A DNA stretch of 64,000 bases from Stichopus chloronotus. Its lineage: Eukaryota; Echinodermata; Holothuroidea; Aspidochirotida; Stichopodidae. The position numbers and the translations under genes are program-made. Under the pieces are notes generated by a model. The model was not told the origin of the DNA and ran no database searches. It saw only the letters and a list, made by a program, of their open reading frames with translations. The stretch lies in NCBI GenBank assembly GCA_021234535.1, contig CM037833.1, forward strand, positions 7,204,050 to 7,268,049, in the 5' to 3' direction. Each line of letters starts with the position of its first letter. The first letter of the stretch is position 1. Shown piece by piece: positions 22,640 to 36,374 of the stretch.

Positions 22640-23260
22640 GACTTTCTTACATCGAATATGTCAGAAGAAATTTTCTCAGAAGAAATGTTAAAAGTTTTTT
22701 TCTTAGACCATTGCCTATCATCAAACATTATATTTTAACATTCTTGTTTAAATTAAACATAGCAAATCCTAGAAGGTTAAAATAAATTAATTAGAATATT
22801 AACACGAACTCATTGGATAACGGCAGTACGTACTAGTCCATTGGAAAACACCGTAGAAAATATTCCCTGGTTACACAGTTCAGTCAAATGGGCTATGGGA
22901 GACCCAAAATGCATTATATTAAACCTAATGTTATAATTCGTCATCAACCTTAAACATAGGGTCCTACCGTGTAAAATATGCACGAAATCTATGCTCAAAA
23001 TTTTTGCTCAGACAGAAAAATTTCCGATCTATATTAATACAGTCGTCCTTTATTAGGTTATCCTGTTAACTTGTTTCTTGCAAAATTTGTACAGAATATA
23101 GCTATATTGTAGGTGACGAAATATCAGTTTTGGGCCGACAAATGATCTGCCTACGGATACCTTAGGAGTCCGTTGAGAAGTCTCTCGACATGTTCCAAGC
23201 TTAATCTTGAAGGGCCATTGAAACTTACTGGTGCCGAACATGTAAGTTATTTTCTAGACC
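22640..23260. repeat. First, diverged and internally deleted satellite copy
   Basis: Begins in the TGTCAGAAGAA..TTTCTCAGAAGAAATG part of the unit and is clearly more diverged than inner copies. At 23237-23250 the string GCCGAACATGTAA joins directly to GTTATTTTCTAGACC; about 565 bp that separate these two strings in the next copy (24000 to 24565) are missing. From 23281 to 23480 the TTCAAT...TTAAATTATCGA part is doubled. Confidence 0.75.
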
Positions 23261-26200
23261 ATTGTCCATTAAGAGATATTTCAATATGATGAATCTTATT
23301 TAGTATTTATTATACTAATGGCCCATTAAAAGTTGATTGATCATTCCTTAAATTATCGATGATTGAAAAGATATTTTCTACATCTTTGTCCATTAAGAGA
23401 TATTTCAATAAAATGAAATTCATTGATAATTTATTTTACTAATGGCCCATTAAAAGTTGATTGATCATTCTTTAAATTATCGAAGATTGAACATGATATT
23501 TTAATATTCTTATTGATATTAAACATAATAAATGATCAGAAGGATAACGAAAATGAATGAGAATATTTACACGAAATCATTGGATAACAACATTAGGTAC
23601 TAGTCCATTAGAGGACACCGTAGAAAATGTTCCCTAGTTACAGTTCCGTGAAATGGCCTATAAGAGACCCAAAAGGCCTTGTATTGAACCTAATGTTACA
23701 ATTCTTCGTTAACCTAGACGGAGGCTCCTACCGTGTAAAATATGCGCAAGATCTATGTTAAAATTTCTCACTCATATTGAGAGTTATGCAATCTTTATTA
23801 TTACTAACCTTAATAAAGTCATTTGTTTAACCAATTGATGTTAAAATCTGATGAGAATATTCCTATATTGTAGGTGACGAAATATCAATTTTTTGCCGAC
23901 AAACGAAGTGCCTACGGATGCCTTAGGAGTCCGTTGAGTAGTTTCTCGACATAATCCGAGCTTAATCTTGAAAGGCCGTTGAGACCCTCTGGCACCGAAC
24001 ATGTAACCCCTATAAACTTTTGAAGTTTCAATAAAACAGGGAAGATATTATATTAATGTTAATGATTTTTTATCTCATCAGATGAAATGTGAGAGATACG
24101 GAGGCTATTTTCATATCCCAATTGATAAATTCATTGTTTAATAAACTTGGTTTATTCATTGTGAATATACTAAATATATAGACACATATCAGAAAAAGAG
24201 TTGTTTAAACTAATTATTAAGTGATTCTGTGGCTTTACCTTGTTCTTTGTTATTATATAAATCCTTAATCATCGCTTCTTTCAATTTTGACACAAGGTTA
24301 GTGAGAACCAGATGACGAGGCTCCCAATCACTATTGAAATATGTTTAATGAATTATTCCATTTATAACAAATCTACGACGGCTCAAACTGAATTTGATAA
24401 GGCACGTTCCTCATATTAAAATTGGCGTTTGGTAACATTTCCTGAACTTGAGATGGTAGCAAGGGGTGGGGGCGGAGATAATGTCTTCGATTTTAAGTGA
24501 AAATGGATATATGACATTTAAAGTTACTTGTAAAAATGTCAGAAGAATGTTTCTCAGAAAAAATGTTTAAGTTATTTTCTAGACCTTTGTCCATTAAGAG
24601 ATATTTCAATATAATGAAGATTATTGATAATTTCTTTTACTAATGGCCCATTAAAAGTTGATTGATCATTCTTTAAATTATCGAAGACTGAACATGATAT
24701 TTTAATATTCTTATTGATATTAAACATAATAAATGATCAGAACGATAAGGTAAATGAATGAGAATATTTACACGAAATCATTGGATAACAACATTAGATA
24801 CTAGTCCATTAGAAGACACCGTAGAAAATGTTCCCTCGTTACAGTTCCGTGAAATGGCTTGTAAGAGACCCAAAAGGCTTTGTAATGAACCTAATGTTAC
24901 AATTCTTCGTTAACCTAGACAGAGGCTCCTACCGTGTAAAATATGCGCAAAATCTATGTTAAAATTTCTCACTCATATAGAGAGTTATGCAATCTTTATT
25001 ATTATTGTCCTTAATGAGGTTATTTGTTCAACGTATTTATTGGAAAATTTGATGAGAATATTCCTATATTGTAGGTGACGAAATATCAATTTTTTGCCGA
25101 AAAAAAGTGGGCCTACGGATGCCTTAGGAGTTCGTTGAGTAGTTTCTCGACATAATCGGAGCTAAATCTTGAAAGGCCGTTGAGACCGTCTGGAACCGAA
25201 CATGTAACCTCTATAAACCTTTGAAGTTTCAATAAAACAGGGAAGATATTATATTAATGTTAATGATTTTTTATCTCATCAGATGAAATGGGAGAGATGG
25301 GGAGGCTATTTTCCTATCCGAATTGATAAATTCATTGTTTAATAAACTTAGTTCATTCATTGTGAATATATTAAATATATAGACACATATCAGAAAAAGA
25401 GTTGTTTAAACTAATTATTAAGTGATTCTGTGGCTTTACCTTGTTCTTTGTTATTATATAAATCCTTAATCATCGCTTCTTTCAATTTTGACACAAGGTT
25501 AGTGAGAACCAGATGACAAGGCTCCCAATCATTATTGAAATATATTTTATGAATTATTCCATTTATAACAAATCTACGACGGCTCAAACTGAATTTGATA
25601 AGGCACATTCCTCATATTCAAACTGGCGTTTGGTAACATTTCCGGAACTTGAGATGGTAGCAAGGGGTGGGGGCGGAGATAATGTCTTCGATTTTAAGTG
25701 AAAATGGATATATGACATTTAAAGTTACTTGTAAAAATGTCAGAAGAATGTTTCTCAGAAGAAATGTTTAAGTTATTTTCTAGACCTTTGTCTATTAAGA
25801 GATATTTCAATAAAATGAAACTTTTTGATAATTTATTTTACTAATTTCCCATTAAAAGTTGACTGATCATTCTTTAAATTATCGAAGACTGAACATGATA
25901 TTTTAATATTCTTGTTGATATTAAACATAATAAATGATCAGAAGGATAAGGAAAATGAATGAGAATATTTACACGAAATCATTGGATAACAACATTACGT
26001 ACTAGTCCATTAGAGGACACCGTAGAAAATATTCCCGGTTACAGTTCCGTAAAATGGCCTATAAGAGACCCAAAAGGCCTTGTAATGAACCTAATGTTAC
26101 AATTCTTCGTAAACCTAGACAGAGGCTCCTACCGTGTAAAATATGCGCAAACTCTATGTTAAAATTTCTCGCTTATATTGAGAGTTATGCAATCTTTATT

Positions 26201-29200
26201 ATTACTAACCTGAATAAGGTCATTTGTTTAACCTATTGATGTTAAAATCTGATAAGAATATTCCTATATTGTAGGTGACGAAATAACAATTTTTTGCCGG
26301 CAAACGAAAGGCCTACGGATGCCTTAGGAGTCCGTTGAGCAGTTTCTCGACATAATCCGAGCTTAATCCTGAAGGGCCGTTGAGACCCTCTGGCACTGAA
26401 CATGTAACCCCTATAAACTTCTGAAGTTTCAATAAAGCAGGGGAGATATTGTATCAATGAGAATGATTTTTATCTGATCAGATGAAATGTGTGAGATGGA
26501 GAGGCTATTTTAATATCCCAATTGATAAAGTAATTGTTTAAAAAACTTCGTTTATTAATTGTGAAGAAATTAAATATATAGAGACATATAAGAAAAAGAG
26601 TTGTTTAAACTAAATATTAAGTGACCCTGTGGCTTTACCTTGTCCTTTGTTATCATGTAAATCCTTAATCATCGCTTCTTTCAATTTTGACACAAGGTTA
26701 GTGAGAACCAGATGACGAGGCTTCCAATCATTATTGAAATATATTTTATGAATTATTCCATTCAGAACAAATCTACGACGGGGCAAACTGAATTTGATAA
26801 GGCACGTTCCTCATATCAAAATTGGGGTTTGGTAACATTTCCGGAACTTGAGATGGTTGCAAGGGGGTGGGGGCGGAGAGAATGTCTTCGATTTTAAGTG
26901 AAAATGGATATATGACATTTAAAGTTACTTGTAAAAATGTCAGAAGAATGTTTCTCAGAAGAAATGTTTAAGTTATTTTCTAGACCTTTGTCCATTAAGA
27001 GATATTTCAATATCATGACACTTTTTGATAATTTGTTTTACTAATTGCCCATTAAAGTTGATTGATCATTCTTTAAATTATCGAAGACTGAACATGATAT
27101 TTTAATATTCTTGTTGATATTAAACATAATAAATGATCAGAAGGATAAGGAAAATGAATGAGAATATTTACACGAAATCATTGGATAACAACATTACGTA
27201 CTAGTTCATTAGAGGACACCGTAGAAAATATTCCCGGTTACAGTTCTGTAAAATGGCCTATAAGAGACCCAAAAGGCCTTGTAATGAACCTAATGTTACA
27301 ATTCTTCGTAAACCTAGACAGAGGCTCCTACCGTGTAAAATATGCGCAAACTCTATGTTAAAATTTCTCGCTTATATTGAGAGTTATGCAATCTTTATTA
27401 TTACTAACCTGAATAAGGTCATTTGTTTAACCTATTGATGTTAAAATCTGATAAGAATATTCCTATATTGTAGGTGACGAAATAACAATTTTTTGCCGGC
27501 AAACGAAAGGCCTACGGATGCCTTAGGAGTCCGTTGAGCAGTTTCTCGACATAATCCGAGCTTAATCCTGAAGGGCCGTTGAGACCCTCTGGCACTGAAC
27601 ATGTAACCCCTATAAACTTCTGAAGTTTCAATAAAGCAGGGGAGATATTATATCAATGAGAATGATTTTTATCTCATCAGATGAAAACTGTGAGATGGAG
27701 AGGCTATTTTAATATCCCAATTGATAAAGTAATTGTTTTAAAAACTTCGTTTATTAATTGTGAATTTATTAAATATATAGAGACATTTAAGAAAGAGAGT
27801 TGTTTAAACTAATTATTAAGTGACCCTGTGGCTTTACCTTGTTCTTTGTTATGATATAAATCCTTAATCATCGCTTCTTTCAATTTTGAGACAACTTTAG
27901 TGAGAACCAGATGACGAGGCTTCCAATCATTATTGAAGTATATTTTATGAATTATTCCATTTATAACAAATCTACGACGGCTCAAACTGAATTTGATAAG
28001 GCACATTCCTCATATCAAAACTGGCGTTTGGTAACATTTCCTGAACTTGAAATGGTAGCAAGGGGTGGGGGGGGGGGCGGAGATAATGTCTTCGATTTTA
28101 AGTGAAAATGGATATATGACATTAAAAGTTACTTGTTAAAATGTCAGAAGAATGTTTCTCAGAAGAAATGTTTAAGTTATTTTCTAGACCTTTGTCCATT
28201 AAGAGATATTTCAATATAATGAAGATTATTGATAATTTCTTTTACTAATGGCCCATTAAAAGTTGATTGATCATTCTTTAAATTATCGAAGACTGAACAT
28301 GATATTTTAATATTCTTGTTGATATTAAACATAATAAATGATCAGAAGGATAAGGAAAATGAATGAGAATATTTACACGAAATCATTGGATAACAACATT
28401 ACGTACTAGTCCATTAGAAGACACCGTAGAAAATGTTCCCTCGTTACAGTTCCGTGAAATGGCTTGTAAGTGACCCAAAAGGCCTTGTATTGAACCTAAT
28501 GTTACAATTCTTCGTTAACCTAGACAGAGGCTCCTACCGTGTAAAATATGCGCAAAATCTATGTTAAAATTTCTCGCTTATATTGAGAGTTATGCAATCT
28601 TTATTATTACTAACCTGAATAAGGTCATTTGTTTAACCTATTGATGTTAAAATCTGATAAGAATATTCCTATATTGTAGGTGACGAAATAACAATTTTTT
28701 GCCGGCAAACGAAAGGCCTACGGATGCCTTAGGAGTCCGTTGAGCAGTTTCTCGACATAATCCGAGCTTAATCCTGAAGGGCCGTTGAGACCCTCTGGCA
28801 CCGAACATGTAACCCCTATAAACTTCTGAAGTTTCAATAAAGCAGGGAAGATATTATATTAATGAGAATGATTTTTATCTGATCAGATGAAATGTGTGAG
28901 ATGGAGAGGCTATTTTAATATCCCAATTGATAAAGTAATTGTTTAAAAAACTTCGTTTATTAATTGTGAAGAAATTAAATATATAGAGACATATAAGAAA
29001 AAGAGTTGTTTAACCTAATTATTAAGTGACCCTGTGGCTTTACCATGTCCTTTGTTATCATGTAAATCCTTAATCATCGCTTCTTTCAATTTTGACACAA
29101 GGTTAGTGAGAACCAGATGACGAGGCTTCCAATCATTATTGCAATATATTTTATGAATTATTCCATTCATAACAAATCTACGACGGCTCAAACTGAATTT

Positions 29201-29418
29201 GATAAGGCACATTCCTCATATCAAAATTGGGGTTTGGTAACATTTCCGGAACTTGAGATGGTTGGAAGGGGGTGGGGGCGGAGATAATGTCTTCGATTTT
29301 AAGTGAAAATGGATATATGACATTTAAAGTTACTTGTAAAAATGTCAGAAGAATGTTTCTCAGAAGAAATGTTTAAGTTGTTTTCTAGACCTTTGTCCAT
29401 TGAGAGATATTTCAATAT

Positions 29419-30432
29419 GAATGAATGAATGAATGAATGAATGAATGAATGAAAGGTTTATGCACAGCCTCTACCTTTACTACAAGGCATGCACGGTCGT
29501 GCTGAAAACAAAGTAACCAATGTTAAATAGTAAAAAACAATTTAAAATAATAGAAAACAAAATGGAAAGAACAATAAATGTATACAAAAGGCACTTACTT
29601 AACATTGAGCTTCATTACAAAATTATTCGCATTAGAAAAGAGAAAATGTTTTAGGTGTTTCTTGAAACTATGTATACTGTGCATGTTCCGGAGATCAACA
29701 GGGAGAGAATTCCACAATTTAGGACCACAAATTACAAATGATCTGTCACAGAGGGTAGAAGTATTATTTGGTAAGACAATTGCATTAGAAAGAGTAGAGG
29801 TGGTGAAGAGATCGGATAAGTAGACCGGAGCTAAGCCGTGGAGGCATTTGAAAACCATTAAAATAACTTTGAAAAAGATTCTTTCGCGAACACGCAACCA
29901 GTGCAACTGAACAAAGAGGTCAGATACATGTTCTCTTTTCTTTCTACCATAAATTAACCTAGCAGCACAATTTTGAACAATCTGTAGTTTATTCAAGAAA
30001 CTCTGATTAATACCATAGTACAAGCAATTACAATAATCGATCTTAGAGAGAACTAAAGCCGTAACAAGAGTCTTAAGCTGATCAGAATTTAAATACGGTT
30101 TGAGCTTAGAAAGTTTACGAAGGACAGAAAAGCAGAAGGAAGCAGTAGCAGAGATTTGTTGGACAAACGTAAGCTTATTATCTAGGCAAACACCAAGACT
30201 TTTTACGGAGTTGGCGAACCTTACACAATCATTGTTGTTTATAAAGGTGCCACCAATACTGATGTCACCCAAAACATTGTCACGGCCAACAAGAATAATA
30301 TCGGTTTTACTTGGGTTTAAACACAGAAAGTGAGAATTCATCCAAGAAGTTAAAACGGAAAAACACTGTTGAATGTCATGATTCAAGACACGTGATTGGA
30401 AGGCAGGAGAGAAGGACTTATACATCAATATA
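29419..30432 (-). mobile_element. 5'-truncated CR1/L2-type LINE inside the satellite, copy 1
   Basis: The minus-strand frame carries the C-terminal third of a non-LTR retrotransposon ORF2: LNPSKTDIILVG, KSLGVCLDNKLTF, LVTALVLSKIDYCNCLYYG, LQIVQNCAARLIYG, QLHWLRVRERIFFKVILMV, CLHGLAPVYLSDL, and the near-terminal CGPKLWNSLPVDLR. This set is typical of CR1/L2-like elements. The 3' end (left) carries nine ATGA units read on the plus strand, as in LINEs with short tandem tails. TCAATAT flanks it at 29412-29418 and 30433-30439, a 7-bp target duplication. The endonuclease and RT core are missing, so it cannot move by itself. Confidence 0.92.
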
Positions 30433-30554
30433 TCAATATCATGACACTTTTTGATAATTTGTTTTACTAATTGCCCATTAAAAGTTGATTGATCATTCTT
30501 TAAATTATCGAAGATTGAACATGATATTTTAATATTCTTGTTGATATTAAACAT
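29595..30554 (-). pseudogene. Chimeric frame: satellite sequence fused to LINE ORF2 end
   Basis: 319 codons without a stop. About the first 45 residues (from ATG at 30554) are read from the satellite's minus strand (NINKNIKISCSIFDNLKNDQ). After the insertion point near 30433 the frame continues into the LINE ORF2 C-terminus and ends at the LINE's own stop. The fusion is a by-product of 5' truncation. Expression is unknown. Confidence 0.6.
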
Positions 30555-33500
30555 AATGAATGATCAGAAGGATGAGGTAAATGAATGAGAAATATTTACA
30601 CGAAATCATTGGATAACAACATTACGTACTAGTCCATTAGAAGACACCGTAGAAAATGTTCCCTGTTACAGTTCCGTGAAATGGCCTATAAGAGACCCAA
30701 AAGGCCTTGTAATGTACCTAATGTTACAATTTTTCGTTAACCTAGACAGAGGCTCCTACCGTGTAAAATATGCGCAAAATCTATGTTAAAATTTCTCGCT
30801 CATATTGAGAGTTATGCAATCTTTATTATTACTAACCCTAATAAAGTCATTTGTTTAACCTATTGATGTTAAAATCTGATAAGAATATTCCTATATTGTA
30901 GGTGACGAAATATCAATTTTTTGCCGGCAAACGAAGTGTCTACGGATGCCTTAGGAGTCCGTTGAGTAGTTTCTCGACATAATCGGAGCTTAATCATGAA
31001 GGGCCGTTGAGACCCTCTGGAACCGAACATGTAACCCCTATAAACTTCTGAAGTTTCAATAAAGCAGGGGAGATATTATATCAATGAGAATGATTCTTTA
31101 TCTCATCAGATGAAATGGGAGAGATGGGGAGGCTATTTTCCTATCCGAATTGATAAATTAATTGTTTAATAAACTTAGTTCATTCATTGTGAATATATTA
31201 AGTATATAGACACATATCAGAAAAAGAGTTGTTTAAACTAATTATTAAGTGATTCTGTGGCTTTACCTTGTTCTTTGTTATTATATAAATCCTTAATCAT
31301 CGCTTCTTTCAATTTTGACACAACTCTAGTGAGAACCAGATGACGAGGCTTCCAATCATTATTGAAGTATATTTTATGAATTATTCCATTTATAACAAAT
31401 CTACGACGGCTCAAACTGAATTTGATAAGGCACATTCCTCATATTCAAACTGGCGTTTGGTAACATTTCCTGAACTTGAGATGGTAGCAAGGGGGTGGGG
31501 GCGGAGATAATGTCTTCGATTTTAAGTGAAAATGGATATATGACATTTAAAGTTACTTGTAAAAATGTCAGAAGAATGTTTCTCAGAAGAAATGTTTAAG
31601 TTATTTTCTAGACCTTTGTCCATTAAGAGATATTTCAATATCATGACACTTTTTGATAATTTGTTTTACTAATTGCCCATTAAAGTTGACTTGATCATTC
31701 TTTAAATTATCGAAGACTTGAACATGATATTTTAATATTCTTGTTGATATTAAACATAATAAATGATCAGAAGGATAAGGAAAATGAATGAGAATATTTA
31801 CACGAAATCATTGGATAACAACATTACGTACTAGTTCATTAGAGGACACCGTAGAAAATATTCCCGGTTACAGTTCCGTGAAATGGCTTGTAAGAGACCC
31901 AAAAGGCCTTGTATTGAACCTAATGTTACAATTCTTCGTTAACCTAGACAGAGGCTCCTACCGTGTAAAATATGCGCAAAATCTATGTTAAAATTTCTCA
32001 CTCGTATAGAGAGTTATGCAATCTTTATTATTATGGTCCTTAATGAGGTATTTTGTTTAACCTACTGATGTTAAAATCTGATAAGAATATTCCTATATTG
32101 TAGGTGACGAAATATCAATTTTTTGCCGACAAACGAAAGGCCTACGGATGCCTTAGGAGTCCGTTGAGTAGTTTCTCGACATAATCCGAGCTTAATCTTG
32201 AAAGGCCGTTGAGACCCTCTGGAACCGAACATGTAACCTCTATAAACCTTTGAAGTTTCAATAAAACAGGGAAGATATTATATCAATGAGAATGATTTTT
32301 ATCTCATCAGATGAAACGTGTGAGATGGAGAGGCTATTTTAATATCCCAATTGATAAAGTAATTGTTTAAAAAACTTGGTTTATTAATTGTGAATTTATT
32401 AAATATATAGAGACTTTTAAGAAAGAGAGTTGTTTAAACCAAATATTAAGGGACTCTGTGGCTTTACATTGTTCTTTGTTATCATGTAAATCCTTAATCA
32501 TCGCTTCTTTCAATTTTGACACAACTTTAGTGAGAACCTTATGACGAGGCTTCCAATCATTATTGAAATATATTTTATGAATTATTCCATTTATAACAAA
32601 TCTACGACGGCTCAAACTGAATTTGATAAGGCACATTCCTCATATTAAAATTGGCGTTTGGTAACATTTCCTGAACGTGAGATGGTAGCAAGGGAAGGGG
32701 GCGGAGATAATGTCTTCGATTTTAAGTGAAAATGGATATATGACATTTAAAGTTACTTGTAAAAATGTCAGTAAAATGTTTGTCAGAAGAAATGTTTAAG
32801 TTATTTTCTAGACCTTTGTCCATTAAGAGATATTTCAATATAATGAAGATTATTGATAATTTATTTTACTAAGTTCCCATTAAAAGTTGATTGATCATTC
32901 TTTAAATTATCGAAGACTGAACATGATATTTTAATATTCTTGTTGATATTAAACATAATAAATGATCAGAAGGATAAGGAAAATGAATGAGAATATTTAC
33001 ACGAAATCATTGGATAACAACATTACGTACTAGTTCATTAGAGGACACCGTAGAAAATATTCCCGGTTACAGTTCTGTAAAATGGCCTATAAGAGACCCA
33101 AAAGGCCTTGTAATGAACCTAATGTTACAATTCTTCGTAAACCTAGACAGAGGCTCCTACCGTGTAAAATATGCGCAAACTCTATGTTAAAATTTCTCGC
33201 TTATATTGAGAGTTATGCAATCTTTATTATTACTAACCTGAATAAGGTCATTTGTTTAACCTATTGATGTTAAAATCTGATAAGAATATTCCTATATTGT
33301 AGGTGACGAAATAACAATTTTTTGCCGGCAAACGAAAGGCCTACGGATGCCTTAGGAGTCCGTTGAGCAGTTTCTCGACATAATCCGAGCTTAATCCTGA
33401 AGGGCCGTTGAGACCCTCTGGCACTGAACATGTAACCCCTATAAACTTCTGAAGTTTCAATAAAGCAGGGGAGATATTATATCAATGAGAATGATTTTTA

Positions 33501-35250
33501 TCTCATCAGATGAAAACTGTGAGATGGAGAGGCTATTTTAATATCCCAATTGATAAAGTAATTGTTTTAAAAACTTCGTTTATTAATTGTGAATTTATTA
33601 AATATATAGAGACATTTAAGAAAGAGAGTTGTTTAAACTAATTATTAAGTGACCCTGTGGCTTTACCTTGTTCTTTGTTATGATATAAATCCTTAATCAT
33701 CGCTTCTTTCAATTTTGAGACAACTTTAGTGAGAACCAGATGACGAGGCTTCCAATCATTATTGAAGTATATTTTATGAATTATTCCATTTATAACAAAT
33801 CTACGACGGCTCAAACTGAATTTGATAAGGCACATTCCTCATATCAAAACTGGCGTTTGGTAACATTTCCTGAACTTGAAATGGTAGCAAGGGGTGGGGG
33901 GGGGGGGGGCGGAGATAATGTCTTCGATTTTAAGTGAAAATGGATATATGACATTAAAAGTTACTTGTTAAAATGTCAGAAGAATGTTTCTCAGAAGAAA
34001 TGTTTAAGTTATTTTCTAGACCTTTGTCCATTAAGAGATATTTCAATATAATGAAGATTATTGATAATTTCTTTTACTAATGGCCCATTAAAAGTTGATT
34101 GATCATTCTTTAAATTATCGAAGACTGAACATGATATTTTAATATTCTTGTTGATATTAAACATAATAAATGATCAGAAGGATAAGGAAAATGAATGAGA
34201 ATATTTACACGAAATCATTGGATAACAACATTACGTACTAGTCCATTAGAAGACACCGTAGAAAATGTTCCCTCGTTACAGTTCCGTGAAATGGCTTGTA
34301 AGTGACCCAAAAGGCCTTGTATTGAACCTAATGTTACAATTCTTCGTTAACCTAGACAGAGGCTCCTACCGTGTAAAATATGCGCAAAATCTATGTTAAA
34401 ATTTCTCGCTTATATTGAGAGTTATGCAATCTTTATTATTACTAACCTGAATAAGGTCATTTGTTTAACCTATTGATGTTAAAATCTGATAAGAATATTC
34501 CTATATTGTAGGTGACGAAATAACAATTTTTTGCCGGCAAACGAAAGGCCTACGGATGCCTTAGGAGTCCGTTGAGCAGTTTCTCGACATAATCCGAGCT
34601 TAATCCTGAAGGGCCGTTGAGACCCTCTGGCACCGAACATGTAACCCCTATAAACTTCTGAAGTTTCAATAAAGCAGGGAAGATATTATATTAATGAGAA
34701 TGATTTTTATCTGATCAGATGAAATGTGTGAGATGGAGAGGCTATTTTAATATCCCAATTGATAAAGTAATTGTTTAAAAAACTTCGTTTATTAATTGTG
34801 AAGAAATTAAATATATAGAGACATTTAAGAAAGAGAGTTGTTTAACCTAATTATTAAGTGACCCTGTGGCTTTACCATGTCCTTTGTTATCATGTAAATC
34901 CTTAATCATCGCTTCTTTCAATTTTGACACAAGGTTAGTGAGAACCAGATGACGAGGCTTCCAATCATTATTGCAATATATTTTATGAATTATTCCATTC
35001 ATAACAAATCTACGACGGCTCAAACTGAATTTGATAAGGCACATTCCTCATATCAAAATTGGGGTTTGGTAACATTTCCGGAACTTGAGATGGTTGGAAG
35101 GGGGTGGGGGCGGAGATAATGTCTTCGATTTTAAGTGAAAATGGATATATGACATTTAAAGTTACTTGTAAAAATGTCAGAAGAATGTTTCTCAGAAGAA
35201 ATGTTTAAGTTGTTTTCTAGACCTTTGTCCATTGAGAGATATTTCAATAT

Positions 35251-36252
35251 GAATGAATGAATGAATGAATGAAAGGTTTATGCACAGCCTCTACCTTTAC
35301 TACAAGGCATGCACGGTCGTGCTGAAAACAAAGTAACCAATGTTAAATAGTAAAAAACAATTTAAAATAATAGAAAACAAAATGGAAAGAACAATAAATG
35401 TATACAAAAGGCACTTACTTAACATTGAGCTTCATTACAAAATTATTCGCATTAGAAAAGAGAAAATGTTTTAGGTGTTTCTTGAAACTATGTATACTGT
35501 GCATGTTCCGGAGATCAACAGGGAGAGAATTCCACAATTTAGGACCACAAATTACAAATGATCTGTCACAGAGGGTAGAAGTATTATTTGGTAAGACAAT
35601 TGCATTAGAAAGAGTAGAGGTGGTGAAGAGATCGGATAAGTAGACCGGAGCTAAGCCGTGGAGGCATTTGAAAACCATTAAAATAACTTTGAAAAAGATT
35701 CTTTCGCGAACACGCAACCAGTGCAACTGAACAAAGAGGTCAGATACATGTTCTCTTTTCTTTCTACCATAAATTAACCTAGCAGCACAATTTTGAACAA
35801 TCTGTAGTTTATTCAAGAAACTCTGATTAATACCATAGTACAAGCAATTACAATAATCGATCTTAGAGAGAACTAAAGCCGTAACAAGAGTCTTAAGCTG
35901 ATCAGAATTTAAATACGGTTTGAGCTTAGAAAGTTTACGAAGGACAGAAAAGCAGAAGGAAGCAGTAGCAGAGATTTGTTGGACAAACGTAAGCTTATTA
36001 TCTAGGCAAACACCAAGACTTTTTACGGAGTTGGCGAACCTTACACAATCATTGTTGTTTATAAAGGTGCCACCAATACTGATGTCACCCAAAACATTGT
36101 CACGGCCAACAAGAATAATATCGGTTTTACTTGGGTTTAAACACAGAAAGTGAGAATTCATCCAAGAAGTTAAAACGGAAAAACACTGTTGAATGTCATG
36201 ATTCAAGACACGTGATTGGAAGGCAGGAGAGAAGGACTTATACATCAATATA
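35251..36252 (-). mobile_element. 5'-truncated CR1/L2-type LINE, copy 2 (duplicate)
   Basis: Same element, same flanks (TCAATAT at 35244-35250) and the same insertion point as 29419-30432, 5820 bp away. It was copied with the surrounding satellite and is not a second insertion. It differs by three fewer ATGA units in the tail; the coding part gives the same 319-residue chimeric frame (35415-36374). Confidence 0.92.
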
Positions 36253-36374
36253 TCAATATCATGACACTTTTTGATAATTTGTTTTACTAATTGCCCATTA
36301 AAAGTTGATTGATCATTCTTTAAATTATCGAAGATTGAACATGATATTTTAATATTCTTGTTGATATTAAACAT
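35415..36374 (-). pseudogene. Chimeric satellite/LINE frame, copy 2
   Basis: Translation identical to that of 29595-30554. Identity over 319 codons shows how recent the duplication is. Confidence 0.6.

Larger units (their letters stand above)
27055..31641. repeat. Higher-order block, copy 1
   Basis: Nearly identical to 32884-37461. It comprises almost four satellite units plus the LINE insertion at 29419-30432. On the left, identity begins within the TTGATTGATCATTC stretch (27055 and 32884). On the right it stops at GATATTTCAATAT, after which the two diverge at many bases. Offsets are 5829 bp up to the G run, 5832 after it, and 5820 after the LINE's tetranucleotide tail. Confidence 0.88.

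Noticed and set aside
29601..30333. Plus-strand frames (29578-29823, 30100-30333) over the LINE
   Set aside because: They are antisense readings of the LINE ORF2 and are repeated exactly in the duplicate.
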